Source of the DNA: Gammaproteobacteria bacterium
Lineage (GTDB): Bacteria > Pseudomonadota > Gammaproteobacteria > Steroidobacterales > Steroidobacteraceae
Direction: 5' to 3'
Assembly (NCBI GenBank): GCA_030039615.1
Contig: JASHVF010000370.1
Span: 1 to 14,313, forward strand
DNA length: 14,313 nucleotides
The first letter of the stretch is position 1. Every line of letters starts with the position of its first letter. Under the pieces are notes generated by a model, which searched no databases, had not been told where the DNA came from, and saw nothing but the letters and a program-made list of their open reading frames with translations. Shown here one piece after another: positions 7,531 through 14,313 of the stretch. A program made the position numbers and the translations under genes.

Positions 7531-9983
7531 TGAGCGCGAATGCGGTCGGGGAAGCGCCGCTGCCCGGCTTCGGCGGCTGGCTCGAGCGCGGCATCTTCGG
7601 GCACCGCACGGCGATCCTGCTGCTGTTCGCGCTCGGGACGCTCGCTCTGGGCACGACGGCGCTGCGCGGCCTGCGCATAGACACCTCGTTCGTGAAGACC
7701 CTGCCGGTGCATCACGAGTACATGCGCACCTATCTCGACCCGAAGCTGAGCGAGTTCCAGGGCGCCAATCGCGTGCTGGTTGCCCTCATCGCACGCGACG
7801 GCAACATGTTCACGCCGGAATTCTTCGCGGCGCTGCGCAAGGCAACCAACGAGGTCATCGTCACCGACGGCATCGACCGCACGCGGGTGCAGTCGATCTT
7901 CACCCCGAACGTGCGCTATCTGGAGGTGGCCGAGGACGGCATCGAGGCCGGAGATGTGATGCCGGCGGATTTCACGCCCACGCCCGAGAACTTCGCGCGC
8001 GTGCGCGACAACATCAGGAAGGCGGGCATCATCGGGCGGCTGGTAGCCAACGATTTCTCCGGTGCGCTGGTGAGTGCGATCGTCCTGGATCAGGACGCGC
8101 GTGGGCGGCCGGTCGATCCGATCGCCGTGGCGAACGCCCTCGAGGTGAACGTGCGCCAGCAGATCGAGCATCCCGCGGCGGCGGAGTCGCCCGCCCCCGG
8201 CGTGCAGACGCGCGCGAGCAGCGGGCTCGAGGCGGCGGCGTTTCCGCGCCACGGGATCGACGTGCGCATGATCGGCTTCGCCAAGGTCATGGGCGACATC
8301 GCGGCGGGGGCGGCCGCGGTCGTGCTGTTCGCGGGTATCGCGCTGGTCCTGACGCTGCTCGCGGTGCGGGTCTATTGCCAGTCGTGGCGCATCGCGTTCG
8401 TGCCGGTGCTGTGCTCGACGATCGCCGTCGTATGTCAGCTCGGCTGTCTGGTGTTGCTCGGCTACGGGATCGACCCGATCGGGCTGCTGGTGCCCTTTCT
8501 CATCTTTGCGATCGGGGTGAGCCACGGCGTCCAGAAGATCAGCGCGGTTTCGGACGCCGCGCTCGCCGGCCTGGAGAGCATCGAGGCTGCACGGCGCGTG
8601 TTCCGTCAGCTGCTGCTGCCCGCGCTGGTGGCGCTGCTCGCGGACCTGGTCGGATTCGTGACGATTCTGCTGATTCCGGTGCAGGTGATCCGCGAGATGG
8701 CCGTCACCGCCAGCATCGGCGTCGCGATCGTCATCCTCACCGACCTGGTGCTGCTGCCGGTGGTCGTGTCCTACGTGCACTTCGATCCCGGCTACCGCCT
8801 GCGCGTCGAGCGGCGCCAGCACCAGCTGGCGGGACTCTGGCACCGCCTGGCGGCGCTCACCGGGCGCGGCCCTTCGCTCGCCATCATCGCGCTCGCTGCA
8901 ATCCTCGCCGTGGCGGGCTGGTGGAAGGGACGCGAGACCCCCATCGGGGACACGCAGGCGGGGGTGCCGGAGCTGCGCGCCGATTCGCGCTACAACCGTG
9001 ACAATGACGTCATCACCACCAGGTTCTCCATTGGCGTCGACGTGCTGACCGCGATCGTCGAGTCGCAGGAGCCGCTGTGCGTCAGCCACGACCTGATGAC
9101 CGCGGTGGACCGCTTCGCCTGGCACATGCGCAACGTGCCGGGGGTACAGGAGGTGATCACGCTGCCCTTCATCGCCAAGGTGGCGATCGCCGGCTGGAAC
9201 GAGGGCAGCCTCAAGTGGCGCAGCATTCCGCGCGAGCAGACCCAGCTGACGCAGTCGACGCGCTACATCGAGACCAGCACGGGACTCCTCAACGAGAACT
9301 GCGACGTCGTGCCGGTGATGATGTTCCTCACCGACCACCGCGCCGACACCATCGCGCGCGCCGTGGCGGCGGTCAAGGAGTGGCGTGCGCGCAATCCGCT
9401 CGCCGGCGCCGAGGTGCGCCTCGCCGCCGGCAACGTCGGCGTGATGGCGGCGACCAACGAGACCGTGAAGGCGAAGGAGCTGCTGATTCTCGCGGGCGTG
9501 TTCGGCGCGGTCATCTTCATGTGCCTGCTCACGTTCCGCTCGGTTCTCGGCACGCTGCTGGTGGTGCTGCCGCTGGCGCTGGTCTCGGTGCTGGTGTACG
9601 CGGTCATGGCGCTGGTCGGCATCGGGCTCAAGGTCTCGACGCTGCCGATGGTGGCGCTCGGCGCCGGCATCGGCGTCGACTACGGCATCTATCTCTTCAG
9701 CCGCATGCAGGAATTCCTGCATCAGGGCTTGAGCGTGCGCGAGGCCTACGAGCGCACGCTGCGCGTCACGGGCGCGAGCATCATCTTCACGGGGGTGACG
9801 CTCGCCATCGGGGTCGCGACCTGGGTGTTCTCGCCGCTCAAGTTCCAGGCGGACATCGGCGTCATGCTGACCTTCATGTTCCTGGTGAACATGCTGGCGG
9901 CGATCATCCTGCTGCCGGCGCTCGCCACCTGGCTGATCCGCCCGCCGGCAGCGCGCGCGCCCGCGGCTCATCCGGGCGCCTGA
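7530..9983 (+). CDS. RND superfamily (MMPL-type) inner-membrane transporter
   Basis: An 817-residue protein built as two similar halves. TM1 lies at about 27-46, followed by a periplasmic domain (about 50-255) and five TM segments (about 256-279, 285-311, 313-335, 360-385, 390-415). TM7 (about 448-464), a second periplasmic domain (about 470-645) and five more TMs (650-668, 671-697, 702-725, 747-770, 775-802) follow. TM10 contains GAGIGVDYGIY with Asp717-Tyr718, the Asp-Tyr pair that carries protons in MmpL-type pumps. The matching site of the first half reads AIGVSHGVQ (329-333 region), so the pair is present only once. Length and topology fit proton-driven exporters of hydrophobic substrates. 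It is last in the four-gene block and overlaps the YCF48-like gene by one base; the GGGGA at 7516-7520 can serve as its ribosome binding site. Substrate and direction are unknown. Confidence 0.92.
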   Translation: MSANAVGEAPLPGFGGWLERGIFGHRTAILLLFALGTLALGTTALRGLRIDTSFVKTLPVHHEYMRTYLDPKLSEFQGANRVLVALIARDGNMFTPEFFAALRKATNEVIVTDGIDRTRVQSIFTPNVRYLEVAEDGIEAGDVMPADFTPTPENFARVRDNIRKAGIIGRLVANDFSGALVSAIVLDQDARGRPVDPIAVANALEVNVRQQIEHPAAAESPAPGVQTRASSGLEAAAFPRHGIDVRMIGFAKVMGDIAAGAAAVVLFAGIALVLTLLAVRVYCQSWRIAFVPVLCSTIAVVCQLGCLVLLGYGIDPIGLLVPFLIFAIGVSHGVQKISAVSDAALAGLESIEAARRVFRQLLLPALVALLADLVGFVTILLIPVQVIREMAVTASIGVAIVILTDLVLLPVVVSYVHFDPGYRLRVERRQHQLAGLWHRLAALTGRGPSLAIIALAAILAVAGWWKGRETPIGDTQAGVPELRADSRYNRDNDVITTRFSIGVDVLTAIVESQEPLCVSHDLMTAVDRFAWHMRNVPGVQEVITLPFIAKVAIAGWNEGSLKWRSIPREQTQLTQSTRYIETSTGLLNENCDVVPVMMFLTDHRADTIARAVAAVKEWRARNPLAGAEVRLAAGNVGVMAATNETVKAKELLILAGVFGAVIFMCLLTFRSVLGTLLVVLPLALVSVLVYAVMALVGIGLKVSTLPMVALGAGIGVDYGIYLFSRMQEFLHQGLSVREAYERTLRVTGASIIFTGVTLAIGVATWVFSPLKFQADIGVMLTFMFLVNMLAAIILLPALATWLIRPPAARAPAAHPGA

Positions 9984-9996
9984 TTGCACCGCCTGG

Positions 9997-12198
9997 CTAG
10001 CGCCGGGCCTGCTCTTCGAGCAGAGCCTCCAGATGGCGGATCGCGGCCACGTCGTCGTAGAGGACCGCACGGCGCTGCGCGAATTCGCGGCGCACCCGGC
10101 GCTGCCACTGCGGGTCTGCGAGCAGCTTCACGGCCAGAGTGACGTATTCGTCGCTGGTCGGCGCGATCAGTTCGGTCATGCCTAGCTGACGCAGGATGCC
10201 GCTCGCCAGTCGACCCCGCAGAAAGCGGCCCTCACGCGTGATGAGCGGCAAGCCCGACTCGATGGCCTGAATGGCCACGTTGTAACCGGAGAATCCAATG
10301 GTATCGAGAGCGATGTGGGCGCGGCTCAAGAGACCGTGGAAAGCCGGCAGCGGCAGAGTCGGCAGGAAGCGCACGTGCCGCGCCGGATCGAGGCCGGCGC
10401 GCACGAATGCCCGCTCGAGACGCGCCCTGAGGAGGTCCGACAGACTCTCGGGGCGTTGCCGGAAGAAGATCAGCTGCGAGCCCTCGACCTGGCCGGCGAT
10501 CTGCGTCAGAACCCGGTCGTACTCGGTCTGGTATTTGAACGCCGTGCCTGCGCAGATCAGGATCGGCCGCGCGGCATCGATACCGAGCGCCCCCAGATCC
10601 GGCTCGTCGGCATGCTGCACGCGGCCCTGATAGGAATTTCCCAGATTGGGCAGCGCCACCAGTCTCTCCGTGTAGAACTGCTGCGAGTCGACCGGCTCGA
10701 ACTTCTCCCCTGACAGGTAGAGATCGATCGTCGGCAGACCCGAGGTCTCCGGATGCCCCCAGGTGGTGATCTGCGTCGCGGCCAGGCGCAGGCTCGCCAA
10801 CTGCAGAGTCGTCGGGTCCATGCCGATTGCCGGATAGATCAGCACCGCGGGACGGAGCGCCGCGATCGATTCGACCCATTGGTGCAGCGACTTTGGGCCC
10901 TCGATGAAGAAGTCGGCGTGTGACTTCGCCCACTCCGTCTCCCCGTCCGGCATGGCGGTCAGAGAAAAGATGCCTATCTCGAAGCGCTCACGCTCGCAGT
11001 GCGCCAACCAGCCCTTGATCAACGCAAACCACACGGAGTGCTCACGTACGTCCTTGGAGACGACCCCGATCCGCATGCGACCCGCGGCAGGCGCGGCGGC
11101 CTGCGGCGAGGCAGCGCCTTTGCCGTCCAGCACGTAAGCCATCGCCCGCGTGCACAGAGCGCCGTAGCGCTCGAACACCGGGCGATTGTCCTGCTCCTGG
11201 TAGCTCAGATAGAAAGGAGAATTGAGGCCGACGAACTGCTCGCCCTGAAGGTCGCGGCCGAGCGACCAGCGCGAGAACTCCTCCAGCCCCGCGATGACTT
11301 CGTCTCTGGCGCGCTGCGCCGCCGCGGGCGATTCCGGGAACGGCGTGACGGACATCAGCGCTCTGGCCCAGCGTGCGCGGGCGTGACCCGGATCGAGGGC
11401 GATCGCCCGGTCGAAGCTCGCCGCCGCTGCCTCGGGCCCCTGCTGATACCTGAGGACCGTGCCGAGCTGATAGTGGTAGTCAGCGACCTCGGGTGCCAGC
11501 GCAACCGCCCTCTCGAAGGCGCCCTGTGCGGCGACGAACTCGGAGGACCACAGATACGCGAGACCGAGGTCGGCGTAGCCCGCGGCCAGCTCGGCTGCGG
11601 GGAGCGACGCCCCCGGCAGAAGATCGCTCAGGCTGGAGCGCGCCGCGAGCAGCCCGGGCCGCAATTGCAAGGCCGTTCTGGCGCTCGCGATCGCGGCGCC
11701 CGTGGCATTGGCATGCCGGTACAGGTTGCTGCGATAGAAATGCAGTTCCGCCGAGCCGGGGAACCTCTCCAGCCCGCGATCACACCAGCGGGCCGCCTCT
11801 GCGACACGGCCGAGGCGAAACAGCGCCACCACGATCTCGCGGTAGGCATGCTCGAACTCCGGTCGCGCTGCCAGCGCCCGCTCGAGGTGCACCACGCTCG
11901 CGGCGAGATTGCCTCCGGCCTGATGCAGGCCGGCCCGCAGGTAATGTGCGTCGGCATCGTCCGGAACGACGCGCAGCGCGCGTTCGATGAATTCGACGGA
12001 CTCGGGGAATCGAGCCAGTTCCTTCAGCACAAAGCCGAGATTGACCAGCGTGTTGCGATCCAGCGGCTGCGACTCGAGAACCAGCCGATAGCAGCGTTCT
12101 GCTTCCTGAAGCTCGCCCAGCCTGAGATGAGCATCGCCGCGTTCCTTGAGGGCTTGCCACGCTGGTGGCGCGCCGGCGTCTTCCCCGTACACTCGCAT
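9997..12198 (-). CDS. TPR protein with GT41 glycosyltransferase domain (OGT/SPINDLY/HMW1C-like)
   Basis: A 733-residue cytoplasmic protein. Residues 13-275 hold about seven tetratricopeptide repeats (for example AWQALKERGDAHLRLGELQ at 13-31 and YHYQLGTVLRYQQGPEAA at 241-258). A linker precedes the catalytic region (about 374-733). RIGVVSKDVREHSV (376-389) matches the first catalytic-domain strand of OGT with its conserved His. LIYPAIGMDPTT (453-464) resembles bacterial HMW1C N-glucosyltransferases, while WGHPETSGLPTIDLYLS (480-496) is OGT/SPINDLY-like. GTAFKYQTEY (551-560) places Lys555 where the OGT UDP-binding lysine sits. LDTIGFSGYNVAIQAIESG (631-649) is the donor-binding loop. The likely reaction is sugar transfer from a nucleotide sugar to protein; donor and target are unknown. 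GGGGAG nine bases before ATG 12198 supports the start. It sits 30 bases after the DUF2214 gene, probably in one transcript. Confidence 0.9.
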   Translation of the reverse strand: MRVYGEDAGAPPAWQALKERGDAHLRLGELQEAERCYRLVLESQPLDRNTLVNLGFVLKELARFPESVEFIERALRVVPDDADAHYLRAGLHQAGGNLAASVVHLERALAARPEFEHAYREIVVALFRLGRVAEAARWCDRGLERFPGSAELHFYRSNLYRHANATGAAIASARTALQLRPGLLAARSSLSDLLPGASLPAAELAAGYADLGLAYLWSSEFVAAQGAFERAVALAPEVADYHYQLGTVLRYQQGPEAAAASFDRAIALDPGHARARWARALMSVTPFPESPAAAQRARDEVIAGLEEFSRWSLGRDLQGEQFVGLNSPFYLSYQEQDNRPVFERYGALCTRAMAYVLDGKGAASPQAAAPAAGRMRIGVVSKDVREHSVWFALIKGWLAHCERERFEIGIFSLTAMPDGETEWAKSHADFFIEGPKSLHQWVESIAALRPAVLIYPAIGMDPTTLQLASLRLAATQITTWGHPETSGLPTIDLYLSGEKFEPVDSQQFYTERLVALPNLGNSYQGRVQHADEPDLGALGIDAARPILICAGTAFKYQTEYDRVLTQIAGQVEGSQLIFFRQRPESLSDLLRARLERAFVRAGLDPARHVRFLPTLPLPAFHGLLSRAHIALDTIGFSGYNVAIQAIESGLPLITREGRFLRGRLASGILRQLGMTELIAPTSDEYVTLAVKLLADPQWQRRVRREFAQRRAVLYDDVAAIRHLEALLEEQARR

Positions 12199-12228
12199 GC
12201 CGCGATGCTCCCCGGCGCTCCGGCCGGC

Positions 12229-12690
12229 TCAGCGACCCAGATAACCGATGCCGCGCGCCATCAGCGCCGCACACGCCAGGATCACGACGATCAGCGTCAG
12301 CTCGAGCATCAGGCACATGCGCACCCGGCGGGTGCGCTCGGCGCTCAGCTGCGGTGCCCGGTCCGCCCTGAGCGCCGCACTCCACGACAGGAACACGACG
12401 GTCGGATAGATCGAGATCAGCGCCGCGATCAGGAACGCGGCGAGTTTGGCGAGGAAGAACACGTCGTGCAGGTAGTAGGCGGCCGGCTTCTCGAACCATG
12501 CGACCCGCAAGCCACCGACGAGCAGCACTGCGCCAGCCGCCGCGCCGAAGATGAGATCGGTGCGTTGCAGGCGTCGCGCCTGCACGGCCGAGAGTGGTGG
12601 CTTGAACATGGCGACCTCGATGGCCAGCGCCGCCACCACGGTGAAGGCCGCCAGGTGGTGCGCAAAGGCCATCAGGGCGGACGTGTACAT
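12229..12690 (-). CDS. DUF2214 family integral membrane protein
   Basis: A 153-residue inner-membrane protein with four predicted TM segments (about 6-27, 45-62, 76-104, 126-148). Family-like features are FAHHLAAFTVVAALAIE near the start (His11-His12), RTDLIFGAAAG, and DVFFLAKLAAFL after His75. The function is unknown; the paired histidines inside or next to helices could bind heme or metal, which is speculation. The GAGGAA before the start overlaps the arfB stop codon (TGAGGAA), and only eight bases separate the two genes, so translation is likely coupled. Length agrees with the family. Confidence 0.83.
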   Translation of the reverse strand: MYTSALMAFAHHLAAFTVVAALAIEVAMFKPPLSAVQARRLQRTDLIFGAAAGAVLLVGGLRVAWFEKPAAYYLHDVFFLAKLAAFLIAALISIYPTVVFLSWSAALRADRAPQLSAERTRRVRMCLMLELTLIVVILACAALMARGIGYLGR

Positions 12691-12698
12691 GGTTTTCC

Positions 12699-13124
12699 TC
12701 AGTCTTCCCAGTGCGGTCGTCGCCGCAGCCCCTTGGTACGCTGCGCGCGGCTCTTGCCCTCGAGCCGGCGCTCGCGCGCAGCGCGCGTCGGCTGGGTGGC
12801 GCGGCGCGCCTTGGGTGCGATGAGCGCGCGCCGCACCAGCTCGATCAGGCGCTCTTCGGCCTCGCGCCGGTTCTGCTCCTGGCTGCGGTGAGTGCGCGCC
12901 ACGAGCAGCAGCGCGCCGTCGGCCGTCACTCGGCGGCCGGCGAGCGTGCGCAGCCGCGCCTTGACCGCCTCACTCAGCACCGCGCTCCCGGCCAGGTCGA
13001 AGCGCAGCTGCACGGCGCTCGCCACCTTGTTGACATTCTGGCCTCCGGGACCTGAGGCGCGCACGAAGCTCACCGACAGCTCCTGGTCGGGAATCGTCAG
13101 CAGCGCGTTGATCGGCAGCGGCAC
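12699..13124 (-). CDS. arfB: alternative ribosome-rescue factor ArfB (peptidyl-tRNA hydrolase, ICT1/YaeJ type)
   Basis: A 141-residue protein, matching the roughly 140 residues of E. coli ArfB. RASGPGGQNVNK (22-33) carries the catalytic GGQ at 27-29, which releases the peptide from stalled ribosomes. VARTHRSQEQNR (about 75-86) matches the conserved second motif of the release-factor-like domain. The C-terminal tail (about 100-141) is strongly basic (KARRATQPTRAARERR and RRRPHW) and corresponds to the tail that enters the empty mRNA channel. The start is GTG 13124, which puts the IPDQEL segment ten residues in, as in E. coli. No normal ribosome binding site is seen; a small hairpin covers the region instead. 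It lies 21 bases after the mscS-type gene and eight before the DUF2214 gene. Confidence 0.95.
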   Translation of the reverse strand: MPLPINALLTIPDQELSVSFVRASGPGGQNVNKVASAVQLRFDLAGSAVLSEAVKARLRTLAGRRVTADGALLLVARTHRSQEQNRREAEERLIELVRRALIAPKARRATQPTRAARERRLEGKSRAQRTKGLRRRPHWED

Positions 13125-13153
13125 GGCGGATTGCGCCGCCGGACTTCAGTCCG
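13124..13153. repeat. arfB: two adjacent dyads at the mscS-arfB junction
   Basis: CGGCGG/CCGCCG (13124-13129 and 13136-13141, six-base loop) ends on the first base of the arfB GTG start. A second dyad, CGGACT-TC-AGTCCG (13140-13153), covers the mscS stop codon. On the arfB transcript the first stem holds the only purine-rich bases upstream of the GTG, so it could limit initiation. Both are short and GC-rich, and chance cannot be excluded. Confidence 0.4.
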
Positions 13154-14313
13154 CTGCCCGGTCGAAGCCGGGCGCGCCGGCCGCGGCGTCGCGCGGCGGT
13201 TTGTGCCGCGCGCGCGCGTCCAGCACGCGCAGGTCGCGCTGCGCCACGGGGATGTGCACGCCGTGCGCGCGGAAGATGCGCCAGATCGCGCGGTTGACAT
13301 CCGAGCGCACGTTGTTGACCCCGTTCACCGGGTCGGCGATCCAGAAGCGGATCTCGAGCCGCATGCCGTTGTCCTCGAAGCTGATGAGCCGCGACACCGG
13401 CGCCGGATCGCGCAGGATACGCGGATGGTCCTCGGCGGCCTCCAGCAGCAGCTGCAGCGCCACCTCCGGATCGTCGTCATAGCTCACCGTCACCGGCAGG
13501 CGGATGCGCACCCGCTGGTCCGAGTAGCTCCAGTTGATGAAGGGACTCGTGATCAGATTCTGATTCGGCACCAGCGTGTCGACACCGTCGCGGTCGCGCA
13601 CCACCACGTAGCGGCCGCGCAGCTCCTGCACCCAGCCGAAGTTACTGCTGCCGGTGTTGTCGCCGGTGTTGGCAGCGGTGAAGCTGATGACGTCGCCGGG
13701 CTTGATCGATTTGTCCATCAGCAGCACGAAGCCGCTGACGAAGTTGCTGGCGACCGACTGCAGGCCGAAGCCGAGCCCGAGTCCGATGGCCCCGGTGAGC
13801 ACGTTGAGCGTCGTGACGTCGACGCCGGCGGCATTGATGCCGAGCAGGATGCCGAGCCCGATGAGGAGGAAGGTCGTGAACTTCGAGACGCCGACGCGCG
13901 TCGACACCGCGAGCTGCTCGAGCTGCATCATGCGCCGCTCGATCGCGCGGGCGATGAGGCTCGCGACCACCACGAAGGCGGTCACCACCACCAGCCCCTT
14001 GAGCAGCGCCCACAGGCTGAACTGGCTGCGGCCCGGGACCAGGCTCACGCGGCTCAGGGCGGCCTCGATCGCGTCCAGCCAGCCGAGCAGCGCCGCCGCC
14101 ACGATCAGCGACAGCACCACCGTGATCGCGAGCTGCCGGCTGCGCACCCAGGAGTTGGGCCCGAGCAGCCGGCCGAGCACGTAGACCCCGAGGCGCACCA
14201 GCGTGAGCGCCGCCACCAGCTGCACGGCGGCGCCGACCAGCGCGGGCGCGACACCTGCGGCCACGAAGACCGCATGGGCGGCCAGCAGCACGGCGAGCGC
14301 GGCGAGCAGCGGC
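13146..14313 (-). CDS. MscS-family mechanosensitive channel (N-terminus beyond the right edge)
   Basis: The reverse frame is open from base 14313 to the stop at 13146 (389 codons). A GTG at 14291 could start a 381-residue protein, but the frame continues upstream with hydrophobic residues (PLLAALA), so the true start probably lies outside the window. Visible from there are several TM segments (about 5-37, 52-72, 93-116, 137-152, counted from the GTG). The MscS pore helix GLGLGFGLQSVASNFVSGF (170-188) follows, then the MscS beta domain with DKSIKPGDV (193-201) and a LVPNQNLITSPFINWS element, and a C-terminal alpha/beta domain (about 260-345). It releases solutes under osmotic downshock and sits in the inner membrane. 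It is larger than E. coli MscS (286 aa) because of extra N-terminal helices. It is first of the visible minus-strand genes leading to arfB. Confidence 0.92.
   Translation of the reverse strand, partial: PLLAALAVLLAAHAVFVAAGVAPALVGAAVQLVAALTLVRLGVYVLGRLLGPNSWVRSRQLAITVVLSLIVAAALLGWLDAIEAALSRVSLVPGRSQFSLWALLKGLVVVTAFVVVASLIARAIERRMMQLEQLAVSTRVGVSKFTTFLLIGLGILLGINAAGVDVTTLNVLTGAIGLGLGFGLQSVASNFVSGFVLLMDKSIKPGDVISFTAANTGDNTGSSNFGWVQELRGRYVVVRDRDGVDTLVPNQNLITSPFINWSYSDQRVRIRLPVTVSYDDDPEVALQLLLEAAEDHPRILRDPAPVSRLISFEDNGMRLEIRFWIADPVNGVNNVRSDVNRAIWRIFRAHGVHIPVAQRDLRVLDARARHKPPRDAAAGAPGFDRAAD

Noticed and set aside
9972..10007. Possible bidirectional terminator over the convergent stop codons of the RND and GT41 genes
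   Set aside because: CCGGGCGC and GCGCCGGG pair at seven of eight positions across a 20-base loop with no T-tract on either strand, which is too weak in DNA this GC-rich.
7242..10070. A 942-codon open frame on the minus strand opposite the RND gene
   Set aside because: Its product is rich in Arg, His, Asp and Gln with no domain pattern, while the plus strand encodes a clear RND transporter. Long antisense frames are expected where GC-rich codon use avoids stops.
10999..12891. A 630-codon plus-strand frame opposite the GT41, DUF2214 and arfB genes
   Set aside because: It spans three well-supported genes in antisense and has shadow-type composition (Arg/Gln/His-rich).

Overview
This is a GC-rich, densely coded chromosomal stretch. 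The gene content (a 5-oxoprolinase-type hydantoinase, an SDR, a DUF1302/DUF1329/YCF48/RND cluster, a TPR-GT41 glycosyltransferase, DUF2214, ArfB and MscS) points to a Gram-negative proteobacterium. A gammaproteobacterium of an environmental, lipid-using type is the best guess, but nothing in the window fixes the taxon. No tRNA, rRNA, CRISPR array, insertion sequence or phage gene was seen. No stretch longer than 300 bases lacks a gene.

Layout. Bases 1-1152 (minus) hold the N-terminal third or more of a 5-oxoprolinase/hydantoinase, cut by the window edge. A small alpha/beta hydrolase (1209-1730, plus) diverges from it and converges on a classical short-chain dehydrogenase (1863-2675, minus). 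A 178-base divergent region then leads into a four-gene plus-strand block (2854-9983): a DUF1302 outer-membrane protein, a DUF1329 periplasmic protein, a YCF48/BNR-repeat protein and a large RND/MMPL-type inner-membrane transporter. This block converges, with only 13 bases between stop codons, on a minus-strand run of four genes read from right to left: MscS-type channel (cut at the right edge), arfB, a DUF2214 membrane protein, and a TPR protein with a GT41 (OGT/SPINDLY/HMW1C-like) glycosyltransferase domain.

How the genes may work together. The four-gene block looks like one envelope-spanning machine: an outer-membrane protein, two exported proteins and an RND pump. Such a set is plausibly used to move hydrophobic molecules such as lipids, sterols or hydrocarbons. 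The substrate is not shown by the sequence. The SDR divergently transcribed next to it could act on a related substrate, but that is inference.

The most unusual local signal is a near-perfect 26-base inverted repeat (6399-6424 and 6478-6503) lying between the DUF1329 and YCF48 genes. Its right arm encodes the YCF48 signal peptide. Read on the opposite strand, its left arm encodes nearly the same peptide, with many of the differences synonymous. The possible GTG starts and a Shine-Dalgarno-like GGAGG of the YCF48 gene lie in the 53-base loop. Smaller dyads were also seen at the hydrolase start, upstream of the DUF1302 gene, and at the mscS-arfB junction.
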